64,000 nucleotides of DNA from NCBI RefSeq assembly GCF_900446255.1, contig NZ_UIGI01000001.1:62001-126000 (forward strand), written 5' to 3'. Below the pieces are notes generated by a model, which saw only the letters and a program-made list of their open reading frames with translations, did not search any database and was not told the origin of the DNA. A program made the translations under genes and the position numbers. Source of the DNA: Buttiauxella agrestis (GTDB taxonomy: Bacteria; Pseudomonadota; Gammaproteobacteria; Enterobacterales; Enterobacteriaceae). Of this stretch, positions 9,149-17,545 are shown piece by piece. Each line of letters opens with the position of its first letter. Position 1 is the first letter of the stretch.

Positions 9149-11215
9149 ATGACTAAAACTGGAAAAATTGTTAGCGGTGTCGTCGGGGTTTTATTGTTGT
9201 TGGTTGTGGTGGCAATCATTGTGATTGCGACGTTTGACTGGAATCGGCTCAAACCGACCATCAACCAAAAAGTCTCGACAGAACTTAACCGCCCGTTCGC
9301 TATTCGTGGCGATTTAGGCGTGGTTTGGGAACGAAACCAAGAAGAAACGGGCTGGCGCAGTTGGGTGCCCTGGCCGCACGTTCATGCCGAAGATATTATT
9401 CTCGGTAACCCACCTGAAATCCCTGAAGTAACGATGGTTCACCTGCCGCGCGTTGACGCGACACTGGCCCCGCTCGCGTTACTCACCAAGACCGTCTATA
9501 TCCCATGGATTAAGCTCGTGCAGCCCGATGCGCGAATTATTCGCCTGTCGGAAAAGAACAATAACTGGACGTTTAATTTAGCCTCAGACGGAAATAAAGA
9601 TCCCAACCAGCCGCCGTCGGCCTGGTCATTCAAAGTGGACAATATTCTGTTCGACAAAGGCCGCATCGCGGTTAACGACAAAGTCACGAAAGCGGATATT
9701 GAAATCCTTGTCGACCCGCTGGGCAAACCCTTGCCGTTTAGCGAAATCGATGGCAAGAAACCCACGGGCAAAGATGCGGCAAAAGCCGCAGATTATGTCT
9801 TTGGCCTGAAAATGAAAGGCCGTTATAACGGCGCGCCGCTCGAAGGCAGCGGCAAAATTGGCGGAATGTTAGCGCTGCGCAGCGAAGGTGAAACCGCCTT
9901 CCCGGTGCAGGCAGATGTGCGTTCCGGCAATTCCCGTGTGGCGTTCATTGGCACCATAAACGATCCGATGAAAATGGGTGGCGTCGATTTGCAGCTTAAA
10001 TTCTCCGGCGATTCACTGGGCAATCTTTATGATTTAACCGGTGTGCTGCTACCGGACACGCCGCCGTTTGAAACCGACGGCCATTTGCTGGCAAAAATCG
10101 ACACTGAAAAAGGCTCGGTATTCCGCTACCAGAACTTTAACGGGCGCATTGGCGACAGCGACATTCACGGCTCGCTCACCTATTCGCAAGGCAAACCGCG
10201 CCCGAAACTGGAAGGCGATCTCGAGTCTAAACAGCTTCGTCTGGCGGATTTAGGCCCGCTAATTGGCGTGGACTCGGGCAAAGGCGCGCAACAGAGCAAA
10301 CAGTCTGAGCAGGCTAAGGGTGAGAAAACCGTCCAGCCCGCCGACAAAGTGCTGCCCTATGACCGTTTTGAAACCGATAAATGGGACGTGATGGATGCCG
10401 ACGTGCGCTTTAAAGGCGGCCGTATCGAACACAGCGGCACGCTGCCACTGAGTAACTTATCCACGCATGTAGTTTTGAAAAATGCTGACCTGCGGCTCCA
10501 GCCGCTGAAATTCGGCATGGCGAACGGCACTATCAGCGCCAATATCCATCTCGAAGGCGACAAAAAGCCGATGCAGGGGCGCGCGGATATTCAGGCGCGG
10601 CGTTTGCAGCTCAAGCAACTGATGCCAAAAGTGGAGTCGATGCAGAAAACGCTCGGTGAGCTAAACGGCGATGCGGAGTTGCGCGGGCGTGGAAACTCCA
10701 TTGCCGAACTTTTGGGCAGTAGCGACGGCAATCTGAAATTGCTGATGAACGATGGGCTAATCAGCCGCAACCTGATGGAAATCGTCGGTTTAAACGTCGG
10801 GAATTACATCGTCGGGCAAATCTTTGGCGATGATGAAGTGCGGATTAACTGTGCGGCGGCAAACCTTGATTTACGCGGCGGTGTGGCGACGCCACGTATC
10901 TTTGCGTTTGATACTGAAAATTCGCTGATTAACGTTACCGGGACGACGAACTTTAAAAGTGAGCGGCTCGATTTAACCATCGATCCGGAGAGCAAGGGGA
11001 TTCGTATCATTACGCTGCGATCGCCGCTTTACGTGCGCGGTACGTTCAAGAACCCGGATGCGGGGGTGAAAGCCGGGCCGTTGATTGCGCGTGGTGCGGT
11101 TGCGGCGGCCCTGGCGACGCTGGTGACACCAGCGGCTGCGCTGCTGGCACTGATTTCACCTTCCGAGGGCAGCGACAATCAGTGCAGCCGTATTTTGGGG
11201 CAGATGAAGAAGTAA
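9149..11215 (+). CDS. yhjG: AsmA-family protein YhjG
   Basis: A 688-residue protein anchored by one N-terminal helix (about residues 8-28), with the rest predicted to be periplasmic. N-terminal AsmA domain features follow the helix (FDWNRLKPTINQKVS), and the C-terminal AsmA_2/DUF-type region is rich in beta strands. A GTG at 9140 could extend it by three residues; ATG 9149 is preferred because it matches the E. coli start and has AAAGG just before it. AsmA-like proteins are thought to form bridges that move phospholipids to the outer membrane, but YhjG itself is little studied. A linker near residues 380-400 is Gln/Lys/Ser-rich. Confidence 0.93.
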   Translation: MTKTGKIVSGVVGVLLLLVVVAIIVIATFDWNRLKPTINQKVSTELNRPFAIRGDLGVVWERNQEETGWRSWVPWPHVHAEDIILGNPPEIPEVTMVHLPRVDATLAPLALLTKTVYIPWIKLVQPDARIIRLSEKNNNWTFNLASDGNKDPNQPPSAWSFKVDNILFDKGRIAVNDKVTKADIEILVDPLGKPLPFSEIDGKKPTGKDAAKAADYVFGLKMKGRYNGAPLEGSGKIGGMLALRSEGETAFPVQADVRSGNSRVAFIGTINDPMKMGGVDLQLKFSGDSLGNLYDLTGVLLPDTPPFETDGHLLAKIDTEKGSVFRYQNFNGRIGDSDIHGSLTYSQGKPRPKLEGDLESKQLRLADLGPLIGVDSGKGAQQSKQSEQAKGEKTVQPADKVLPYDRFETDKWDVMDADVRFKGGRIEHSGTLPLSNLSTHVVLKNADLRLQPLKFGMANGTISANIHLEGDKKPMQGRADIQARRLQLKQLMPKVESMQKTLGELNGDAELRGRGNSIAELLGSSDGNLKLLMNDGLISRNLMEIVGLNVGNYIVGQIFGDDEVRINCAAANLDLRGGVATPRIFAFDTENSLINVTGTTNFKSERLDLTIDPESKGIRIITLRSPLYVRGTFKNPDAGVKAGPLIARGAVAAALATLVTPAAALLALISPSEGSDNQCSRILGQMKK

Positions 11216-11218
11216 TAC

Positions 11219-11299
11219 TCTCACCCTAACCCTCTCCCTGAGGGAGAGGGGATCGCTCGGTTTTCTCCCTCTCCTGAGGGAGAGGGCCGGGGTGAGGGG
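11219..11299. repeat. Double copy of the CCCTCACCC-type inverted repeat
   Basis: Two adjacent units separated by a short TCGCTCGGTTTT spacer: the first runs from CTCACCCTAACC to a GGGAGAGGGG arm, the second ends with GAGGGCCGGGGTGAGGGG. The sequence is close to that of the unit at 7096-7139. It lies between the convergent genes yhjG and yhjE and may serve as a two-way terminator. Confidence 0.8.
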
Positions 11300-11306
11300 A
11301 AATAAA

Positions 11307-12632
11307 CTACAAAGACAAATGACGCGTCTCTTTCGACACTAACAGCGCAACCAGCGTAATCGCTGACATCGCCGCCAGATACAAACCGACATAGAACAGG
11401 CCGTAATTCGCCTGCAACCAGGTGGCGATATACGGTGCCACCGACGCGCCCAGAATCGACGCCACGTTATAGGAGAACGACGCCCCGGTATAACGCACTT
11501 CGGTTGGGAACAACTCTGGCAGCAATGCCCCCATCGGGCCGAACGTTAATCCCATCAGGCTCAGGCCAATCAGCAGGAATGCCATCACCAGCGTTGGATT
11601 ACCAGAGCCTAACAGCGGCTGGAACACGGCCAGAGCAAAGACAATCATCAGGCTGGTGATCACAATCATGCATTTACGGCGGCCAAATTTATCTGCCAGA
11701 TAACCGGCAATAGGCACCATCACACCAAACCCGATCACCGCCATCATCAGCATCCACAGCACATCGTTGCGCGAGAAACCGAGGCCAACCGGCACGGCGG
11801 CGGTGCTGAACGTCATGGAGTAAACGGTCATGATGTAGAACAGCGTGTACGTCGCTAGCATGATAAACGTGCCGATAATCGTCGCTTTCAGGTGTTTAGT
11901 CAGCAGCGTACCCATCGGCACTTTCACCTGTTTACCGGCTTTGGCAATTTTGGCGAAAACCGGGGTTTCATGCAGCGAAACACGCACATACAGACCGATA
12001 ATCACCAGCACTGCCGAGAGAATAAACGGCACGCGCCAGCCCCAGGACATGAACTGTTCGTCGGTCAGTAACCAGGAGAGCAGCAGGAAGGTGCCGTTGG
12101 CAAAGAAGAAGCCGATGGGTGCGCCCAACTGCGGGAACGAACCATACAGCGCACGTTTGCGCGGTGGTGCGTTCTCGGTTGCCAGCAATGCCGCACCACC
12201 CCATTCACCGCCCAGACCCAAACCTTGCCCGAAGCGAGCTAATGCCAGCAGCATAGGCGCCAGAACGCCGATACTTTCGTAGCTCGGCAGCAGGCCGATA
12301 ACGACGGTGGAAACACCCATCGTCAGAAGTGATGCCACCAGTGTCACTTTGCGGCCTACGCGGTCGCCAAAGTGGCCAAATAGCGCGGAGCCAATCGGGC
12401 GAGCCACAAAGGCAATGGCGAAGGTAGCCAGCGACTGTAGCGTGGCGGCTGTCGGGTCGCCCTGCGGGAAGAAGATATGCGGGAAAACGATAACCGCCGC
12501 AGTGGCATAAATATAGAAATCGAAGAATTCGATAGCGGTGCCGACGAGCGAGGCTACGACGACTTTTCCGCGTGAGTTGACGGGTGTTGCGTCTGTTTCG
12601 GTATTGATTGAATTTGCGATGGTGGCTTGCAT
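11307..12632 (-). CDS. yhjE: MFS transporter YhjE (metabolite:H+ symporter family)
   Basis: A 441-residue inner-membrane protein with about twelve hydrophobic segments. The major-facilitator loop motif between helices two and three is clear (GHFGDRVGRK), as is the family-typical stretch GQGLGLGGEWGGAALL in helix four and the second-half ADKFGRRK. The sequence follows E. coli YhjE over its length. The family (with ShiA and ProP relatives) moves organic acids and osmolytes with protons; the substrate of YhjE is not known. It is probably transcribed alone from the 250-base space towards yhjD, which shows nothing else that I can identify. Confidence 0.93.
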   Translation of the reverse strand: MQATIANSINTETDATPVNSRGKVVVASLVGTAIEFFDFYIYATAAVIVFPHIFFPQGDPTAATLQSLATFAIAFVARPIGSALFGHFGDRVGRKVTLVASLLTMGVSTVVIGLLPSYESIGVLAPMLLALARFGQGLGLGGEWGGAALLATENAPPRKRALYGSFPQLGAPIGFFFANGTFLLLSWLLTDEQFMSWGWRVPFILSAVLVIIGLYVRVSLHETPVFAKIAKAGKQVKVPMGTLLTKHLKATIIGTFIMLATYTLFYIMTVYSMTFSTAAVPVGLGFSRNDVLWMLMMAVIGFGVMVPIAGYLADKFGRRKCMIVITSLMIVFALAVFQPLLGSGNPTLVMAFLLIGLSLMGLTFGPMGALLPELFPTEVRYTGASFSYNVASILGASVAPYIATWLQANYGLFYVGLYLAAMSAITLVALLVSKETRHLSL

Positions 12633-12882
12633 AGATTTTTCTTATTTATAGCGAACGAAGGGCCATATTACGCACAGCAAATAGGGCATTTCAACGCGCG
12701 CTTGTTCACCGCGCTGTGCGATTAACGAGCAATAAGAGGATAATTTTTAGTCCAGAAGAGAAGTATCTATGTCATGCTTCACACAAATAAAAATTCAGTG
12801 AATAAAACTGCTTTTAGGTTAAATAAAAGTTACAGGCTGGATTTATGTGCTGAAACGTTATCTCGCACCAGCCTGTTATTAA

Positions 12883-13950
12883 TCAACTATGTGTTTTACC
12901 CGGCATTCTTGGGTCGTCTTTGTATTGTGCGGTGGCAATCCACGCTGCGCAAAACAGCGTCAGACGGGCGAAGAAGTAGAAGAACGCCATCAAACCTAAA
13001 ACGGAACCAAATGCAGCGCCAGACGGTGAACTGACCAGTTTTGGCAGGCTGTAAGTCATGATGATTTTGATAACCTCAAAACCAATTGCCGCAATCAATG
13101 TGCCACGAATCAGTGCTTTCTTGCGTGGACGGTGGCGCGGAAGACGCCAGAAAATCCAGAAGAACAGCAGGTAGTTAGCAAAAATAGAGATCGCTAGCCC
13201 GACTAAATGCCAAACCGGTTTTAACCATTCGATACCGTCGAGATGCAAAAGAGTTATCAGGAATGCCTGAGCTGAACCGGCAACCGACGTGATAGATAGC
13301 GTCACAATCAGCGCCACCAACAAACCAATCAGCGACACTAAATCACGCAGATACTTTACCCAAAATTTCTCCTGATCTTGTGGGTTCCTTTCCCACTTAT
13401 CCCGCGACTGAGCACGCACCGCTTCACGCAAATTCCCCATCCAGTTAATGCCGGAATAGAGCGCAATCAACAGCCCAACCAGGCCAACGGTTGTACGCTG
13501 TTGCACCGCCGTATTGATGGTGTTTTTCAGCGTGGCGGCAAGCGTTGGCTCGCTAACGTTGGTGAGGATTTTTTCGAAAATCTCTTCGAGCAGTGTGGGG
13601 TGTGACGCGAGGATATAACCGGCGGCGGCGAACGCTACCATCAAAATCGGAATCAGAGACAGGAATGAAAAATAGGTGATGGCTGCGCCAAACTGATTGC
13701 CCATACGGTCATTAAACCGCTCGGTGGCACGTAAAAGATGCGCGACCATCGGGCGTTTCGCGGCTTTATTGACACCGGCAATCGTATGATTAACCGTCTC
13801 ATTTTTTGTCTTGATATTGACCAACGGCTCCGATTCATCGGGGTTCTCAGGCGCGGCAGGTTCGGGTTTTGGTTGCGTCTGAAATTTGGCGACAGGCTCA
13901 TAATCGAGCGATTCAGTTGGGCGTTTCTCGCTATTATCCGATGTAGTCAT
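12883..13950 (-). CDS. yhjD: Inner membrane protein YhjD (YihY/BrkB family)
   Basis: A 355-residue protein: a polar N-terminal region of about 85 residues rich in Pro and Glu, then six hydrophobic segments typical of the YihY/BrkB family (AAITYFSFLSLIPILMV, GLVGLLIALYSGINWMGNLREAVR, FGSVLGLMAFFYFFARL). In E. coli a YhjD missense change lets cells survive without mature lipid A, which suggests a role in moving lipid precursors; its natural job is unsettled. The N-terminal tail looks somewhat longer than in E. coli (337 residues). It is read away from yhjC's stop with a 55-base gap, so co-transcription with yhjC is possible. Confidence 0.92.
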   Translation of the reverse strand: MTTSDNSEKRPTESLDYEPVAKFQTQPKPEPAAPENPDESEPLVNIKTKNETVNHTIAGVNKAAKRPMVAHLLRATERFNDRMGNQFGAAITYFSFLSLIPILMVAFAAAGYILASHPTLLEEIFEKILTNVSEPTLAATLKNTINTAVQQRTTVGLVGLLIALYSGINWMGNLREAVRAQSRDKWERNPQDQEKFWVKYLRDLVSLIGLLVALIVTLSITSVAGSAQAFLITLLHLDGIEWLKPVWHLVGLAISIFANYLLFFWIFWRLPRHRPRKKALIRGTLIAAIGFEVIKIIMTYSLPKLVSSPSGAAFGSVLGLMAFFYFFARLTLFCAAWIATAQYKDDPRMPGKTHS

Positions 13951-14005
13951 CAGGTTATTTTTTCCTTTAGATAAAACAAGCTCTTCACGAAATTATAGCC
14001 TGGTG

Positions 14006-14905
14006 CTAATCGACATACCCTTTAACCAATCCCGTCAGCCATTCCATAAACAAATGAACGCGACGCGAAAGGTTACGGCGATGCGGATAAAGCAGCGAAA
14101 CGGGCATCGGTTCGGCGCGATATTGCGGCAGGATCTCCACCAGTTTTTTACTCTTAAGCAGGTCTTTTACACCGATGCGTGGAACCTGAATAATCCCCAG
14201 CCCGGCCAGGCACGCAGCCTGATAGGTCTCCGTGCTGTTCACCGTTATCACGCCACCCGTTTTTATCCAGCGGGTGTTTTTGTCCTGCCACACTTCAAAC
14301 CCCTGCGGGCGGCTGCCGAGATTGAGCGCGTAATGCACGACGGCGTGCGAGGCTAAATCGTCGAGGCTTTCCGGATAACCGAAACGCGCCAGATAGTCCG
14401 GGCTGGCGCAGTTAATTAAGGTGAGTTTCCCGAGTGGCCGCGCCACCAGGCCCGAGTCTTTAAGCTGCCCGACGCGTACCACGCAGTCGAACCCTTCGCG
14501 CACCACATCAACCATGCGATCGCTGCTGCTGAGTTCAAGTTCAATGCCAGGATATTGCTGCAAAAATGCCGGGAGCCTTGGGATAACGAGGTTTTTAGCG
14601 ACGCCAACGGGCATATCCACGCGCAATCGGCCGCTGACACTTTTGGGATCTTGCAAAAAAAGCCCGTCCAGCTCGTCGAGGTTCGCCAGCAAGTCACGAC
14701 AGCGCTCGTAATACACCATGCCGTCTTGTGTGAGCTGCACTCGTCGAGTCGTTCGATGTAACAACCTTGTTCCTAGTATGCCTTCTAGCGCCTGAATCTG
14801 GCGCGATACGCTACCTTTAGGAAGGCCCAGAGTATCGGCGGCGCGGGTGAAACTCTCCAGCTCGGCCACTCGGATGAACAGTTGCATTGCGTGTATTTTA
14901 TCCAC
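14006..14905 (-). CDS. yhjC: LysR-family regulator YhjC
   Basis: A 299-residue transcription factor: an N-terminal winged helix-turn-helix (FTRAADTLGLPKGSVSRQI, about residues 19-37) and a C-terminal LysR effector domain from about residue 90. It closely matches E. coli YhjC in length and sequence. It is divergent from a short-chain dehydrogenase gene across a 119-base gap, the usual layout of a LysR regulator and its target, so it probably controls that gene; this is inferred from position. In K-12, yhjC stands beside yhjB instead. Confidence 0.93.
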   Translation of the reverse strand: MDKIHAMQLFIRVAELESFTRAADTLGLPKGSVSRQIQALEGILGTRLLHRTTRRVQLTQDGMVYYERCRDLLANLDELDGLFLQDPKSVSGRLRVDMPVGVAKNLVIPRLPAFLQQYPGIELELSSSDRMVDVVREGFDCVVRVGQLKDSGLVARPLGKLTLINCASPDYLARFGYPESLDDLASHAVVHYALNLGSRPQGFEVWQDKNTRWIKTGGVITVNSTETYQAACLAGLGIIQVPRIGVKDLLKSKKLVEILPQYRAEPMPVSLLYPHRRNLSRRVHLFMEWLTGLVKGYVD

Positions 14906-15024
14906 TTTATTTCCGCATTGTTGTTATGAGTGAAACAGTGATGCGCAACCAGCACTCTTTATTGATCTTGTAGCAGCTAATAAGCTTCACCTCAATCACC
15001 TGACAGCCATCAAAGGGGCAAATC

Positions 15025-15783
15025 ATGAGTCAAACAATCGCATTAGTGACCGGCGGCAGCCGTGGATTAGGTAAAAACGCAGCATTGAAACTGGCTGCGC
15101 GTGGCGTGAACATTATTCTGACTTACAACAGCAAGCAGCAAGAAGCGCGGGATGTGGTACGCGAAATTGAGTTAATTGGTGTAAAAGCGGTGGCAATTCA
15201 ATTGAATGTCGCCGAAAGCGCGGGTTTTGCTGCGTTTGCTCAGGAAGTGAAGCAACAACTGCACGACGTTTGGCAGCGTGATTCTTTTGATTATTTATTG
15301 AACAACGCAGGAACCGGCCTTGATGCGCTGTTTGAAAAAACAACAGAAGAACAATTTGATGATTTAATGAACATCCATTTGAAGGGACCCTTCTTCCTGA
15401 CCCAACACCTGCTGCCGCTGATTAAAAACGGCGGGCGTATCCTCAACGTTTCTACCGGGCTGACGCGTTTTGCGTTGCCGGGCAAAGCCGCTTATGCCGC
15501 GATGAAAGGTGCGATGGAAGTGCTGACTAAATACCAGGCCAAAGAGCTGGGAGCGCGTGGGATTTCGGTGAACATTATTGCACCGGGTGCCATCGCCACT
15601 GATTTCGGCGGCGGTGCGGTGCGCGACAACGAACAGGTCGCCAATGCTATCGCGGCGCAAACTGCGCTGGGGCGCGTGGGGCAACCGGATGATATCGGCA
15701 ATGCGATTGCGGTACTGCTCAGCGATGAGAGCGGCTGGATGAACGCGCAGCGCATTGAAGTTTCTGGTGGGATGTTCTTATAA
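15025..15783 (+). CDS. SDR-family oxidoreductase, divergent from yhjC
   Basis: A 252-residue classical short-chain dehydrogenase/reductase. The cofactor motif TGGSRGLG is at residues 9-16, NNAG at 93-96, and the catalytic set N117, S143, Y157 and K161 is complete (YAAMK). R13 and a TYNS segment after beta-2 hint at NADPH preference. The C-terminal ASGWMNAQRIEVSGGMFL-type ending (here ESGWMNAQRIEV) is typical of FabG-like enzymes. The substrate is unknown. AAGGGG provides a good ribosome site. The gene is accessory relative to K-12 and probably under YhjC control. Confidence 0.88.
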   Translation: MSQTIALVTGGSRGLGKNAALKLAARGVNIILTYNSKQQEARDVVREIELIGVKAVAIQLNVAESAGFAAFAQEVKQQLHDVWQRDSFDYLLNNAGTGLDALFEKTTEEQFDDLMNIHLKGPFFLTQHLLPLIKNGGRILNVSTGLTRFALPGKAAYAAMKGAMEVLTKYQAKELGARGISVNIIAPGAIATDFGGGAVRDNEQVANAIAAQTALGRVGQPDDIGNAIAVLLSDESGWMNAQRIEVSGGMFL

Positions 15784-15796
15784 GAGAAGGTTGGCA

Positions 15797-15820
15797 GAGG
15801 GTGAAATTCATCTCACCCTC
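15797..15820 (+). terminator. Hairpin after the SDR gene
   Basis: GAGGGTGA (15797-15804) pairs with TCACCCTC (15813-15820) around an eight-base loop, 14 bases after the stop. No clear T-run follows, so efficiency is uncertain. Confidence 0.5.
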
Positions 15821-15957
15821 GCTGCTTAAATTTATGTCAAAAATACTGAATGACTTGAGCGAATCATTCCGCTATCAGCTTTTCATGTACCGCACTATTC
15901 TTATCACATCGAAAGCGAACAGGCTTTCTCAACTAAATAAGCTCAAGGATACACATC

Positions 15958-16203
15958 ATGAAAAGCATCAAATATTTTGCCGTAGTTATGACGTTGGCTG
16001 CTTCTTTCTCTAGTTTTGCAGCAACCACTCAGTCTGTTGAAAGCCAGAAAATCGGCACAGTTTCAGTGACCGGCGCGGCAAATATCGATAGCCTACAAGC
16101 GCAATTGCAAGCCAAAGCTGAACAGGCTGGCGCGAAATCTATCCGCATCATTTCTGCTGGTGGTGATAACAAAGTGTTTGGCGTTGCTGAGATGTATAAC
16201 TAA
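15958..16203 (+). CDS. DUF1471 (YdgH/BhsA/McbA family) periplasmic peptide
   Basis: An 81-residue precursor with a clear signal peptide (residues 1-22, cleavage after SFA) and a mature domain of about 59 residues. The mature part shows the DUF1471 pattern: IGTVSVTGAANIDSLQAQLQAKAEQAGAKSIRI followed, in separate strands, by GVAEMYN at the end. E. coli has many paralogues (BhsA, McbA, YhcN, YjfY) linked to stress, biofilm or acid responses; which one this corresponds to cannot be told. It has its own upstream gap of 174 bases and a terminator after it. Confidence 0.85.
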   Translation: MKSIKYFAVVMTLAASFSSFAATTQSVESQKIGTVSVTGAANIDSLQAQLQAKAEQAGAKSIRIISAGGDNKVFGVAEMYN

Positions 16204-16218
16204 GAATTCACGCTGTAT

Positions 16219-16245
16219 GGGCCGCCGATGTGCGGCCCGTGTTTT
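16219..16245 (+). terminator. Terminator after the DUF1471 gene
   Basis: GGGCCGC (16219-16225) pairs with GCGGCCC (16232-16238), six-base loop, followed by GTGTTTTATTT. It extends just into the 3' end of the opposite acetyltransferase gene and may serve both strands. Confidence 0.75.
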
Positions 16246-16771
16246 ATTTAAATTCTTTGCGCAGCAAACCGAAAATCCAGTCGTCCTGCCAGACATCGCC
16301 CAGGAAATAGTTTTCTCGCAGAATGCCTTCCTGCTTAAAACCCACCTTTTCCAACGTCTTTTTAGAACCGATATTCCCGACGGTAACTGTCGCGGTCAGC
16401 CTGCGCATCCGGCACTTTTCGAACGCAAATTTGCATACCGCATGAAGCGATTCAAATCCGTAGCCCTGCCCGTGAAACGCGGGATCAAGAATAAAACCCA
16501 CTTCCGCCATCTCGTCATCGCTACGCACAAAACCGGTGAAACCAATTGGCACGCCGCTGTGTTTATCGCGCATAACAAGGCAAAGCCAGTGGCGGCTGTG
16601 AATTTCCCAGCGCACCAGGCGAGCATTAAAAATCTGGCGAATCTCAGCTTCCTGTCGATTATCTGAAACATAACGCATGACGTCGGGGTCTTGCTGCAAG
16701 CGCAAGAATAATGGCCATTCTTGTTCGGTAATTTGATTTAAATTGAGTCTGGAAGTCACGAGTGGAAACAT
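16244..16771 (-). CDS. GNAT-family N-acetyltransferase (RimJ/RimL-like)
   Basis: A 175-residue acetyl-CoA-dependent transferase. The N-terminal TSRLNLNQIT start, the VGFILDPAFHGQGYGFES acetyl-CoA loop region (motif A, HGQGYG) and NIGSKKTLEKVGFKQEG are typical of the Acetyltransf_3 branch, which includes RimJ, RimL and SpeG-like enzymes. The acceptor is unknown. It begins six bases after the stop of the cupin gene, so the two are almost certainly one transcript. Confidence 0.85.
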   Translation of the reverse strand: MFPLVTSRLNLNQITEQEWPLFLRLQQDPDVMRYVSDNRQEAEIRQIFNARLVRWEIHSRHWLCLVMRDKHSGVPIGFTGFVRSDDEMAEVGFILDPAFHGQGYGFESLHAVCKFAFEKCRMRRLTATVTVGNIGSKKTLEKVGFKQEGILRENYFLGDVWQDDWIFGLLRKEFK

Positions 16772-16777
16772 GGTTTT

Positions 16778-17107
16778 TTAGTCCACGATAAACAGCGTTG
16801 CGCCGATAGCCGTTGATGAACGATGTGGTTCGGCGTTATCCGCCACCTGATAACTCATGCCGGGTTTTAAGGTAAACAAGCGCCCATCTTCCAGCTCAGT
16901 CTGTAACTCTCCCGCCAGGCAAAATAAGACATGGCCTTTCTGGCACCAGTGATCCGCAAGATATCCGGCGGTGTACTCCACCATGCGTATCCGGATTTCC
17001 CCAAACTGTTGTGTGCGCCACAACGCTTTCCCGGTGATGCCCGGATGTTCGGTGGGGGTGAGTGTGGTCCAGTCGGTCGTATTAAAAGGCAGGTCAGTAA
17101 TGCGCAT
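16778..17107 (-). CDS. DHCW-motif cupin-fold protein
   Basis: A 109-residue small cupin. The start MRITDLPF is chosen because AAGGAAAACC lies directly in front of it; the open frame extends 16 residues further without support. The barrel pattern is visible: VEYTAGYLADHWCQKGHVLFCLAGELQ is the region of metal-site-like residues, with D-H-W-C giving the family its name, followed by LKPGMSYQVAD. Function is unknown; metal binding by the His residues is possible. It forms a two-gene transcript with the acetyltransferase downstream. Confidence 0.82.
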   Translation of the reverse strand: MRITDLPFNTTDWTTLTPTEHPGITGKALWRTQQFGEIRIRMVEYTAGYLADHWCQKGHVLFCLAGELQTELEDGRLFTLKPGMSYQVADNAEPHRSSTAIGATLFIVD

Positions 17108-17151
17108 GGTTTTCCTTATTATTTTTTGCAGGTGTCCTTTAATTGATATCA

Positions 17152-17187
17152 GCAAAAAAATAACGGCGCCATATTTAAGCGCCGTTA
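17152..17187 (-). terminator. Terminator of the DUF1127 gene
   Basis: On the minus strand TAACGGCGC pairs with GCGCCGTTA (17179-17187 and 17161-17169) and is followed by a run of T (the A-run at 17154-17160 on the plus strand). It sits eight bases after the stop of the DUF1127 gene. Confidence 0.85.
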
Positions 17188-17194
17188 TTGAGAG

Positions 17195-17368
17195 TTATTT
17201 CCAGTGTGATATGTCATCCGTCGTCAGCCCAATATCTTTTAATTGTTCTTTGCTCAGCCCCTTTAAAGTGCGCTCTGTCTGGCGCAGTAACCTTCTTTGG
17301 CGGAAATATTGGTAAATCATCACAAAGCCATAAAAAGGTTTGTGCGGACGGTTCTCTTCAAAGCCCAT
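17195..17368 (-). CDS. DUF1127-domain small protein
   Basis: A 57-residue protein. The ATG at 17368 is chosen because AGGAG lies about ten bases in front; the longer open frame has no supported start. Residues 22-52 carry the DUF1127 pattern (RQRRLLRQTERTLKGLSKEQ, then LKDIGLTTDDI). Short Arg-rich DUF1127 proteins have been tied to phosphate, carbon and RNA-turnover control in alpha-proteobacteria, and E. coli YjiS is a homologue; the role here is unknown. The gene is divergent from a MocR-type regulator 177 bases away, which makes it a candidate target. Confidence 0.82.
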   Translation of the reverse strand: MGFEENRPHKPFYGFVMIYQYFRQRRLLRQTERTLKGLSKEQLKDIGLTTDDISHWK

Positions 17369-17545
17369 GGTGTTGCTCCTCATCGTGTCGATGGGAACAA
17401 TCATGCGCCACCATACAGATCGCAGGCAGACGCAAATATAACTTTTATTTAACATACAGACGCGCTAAAACAAGATCTGAGTGGGCGATTCTCCGCCATT
17501 CTGTACTGGTTTTTCCGTCTGTATGGTGAATTGAGAGGATACAGC

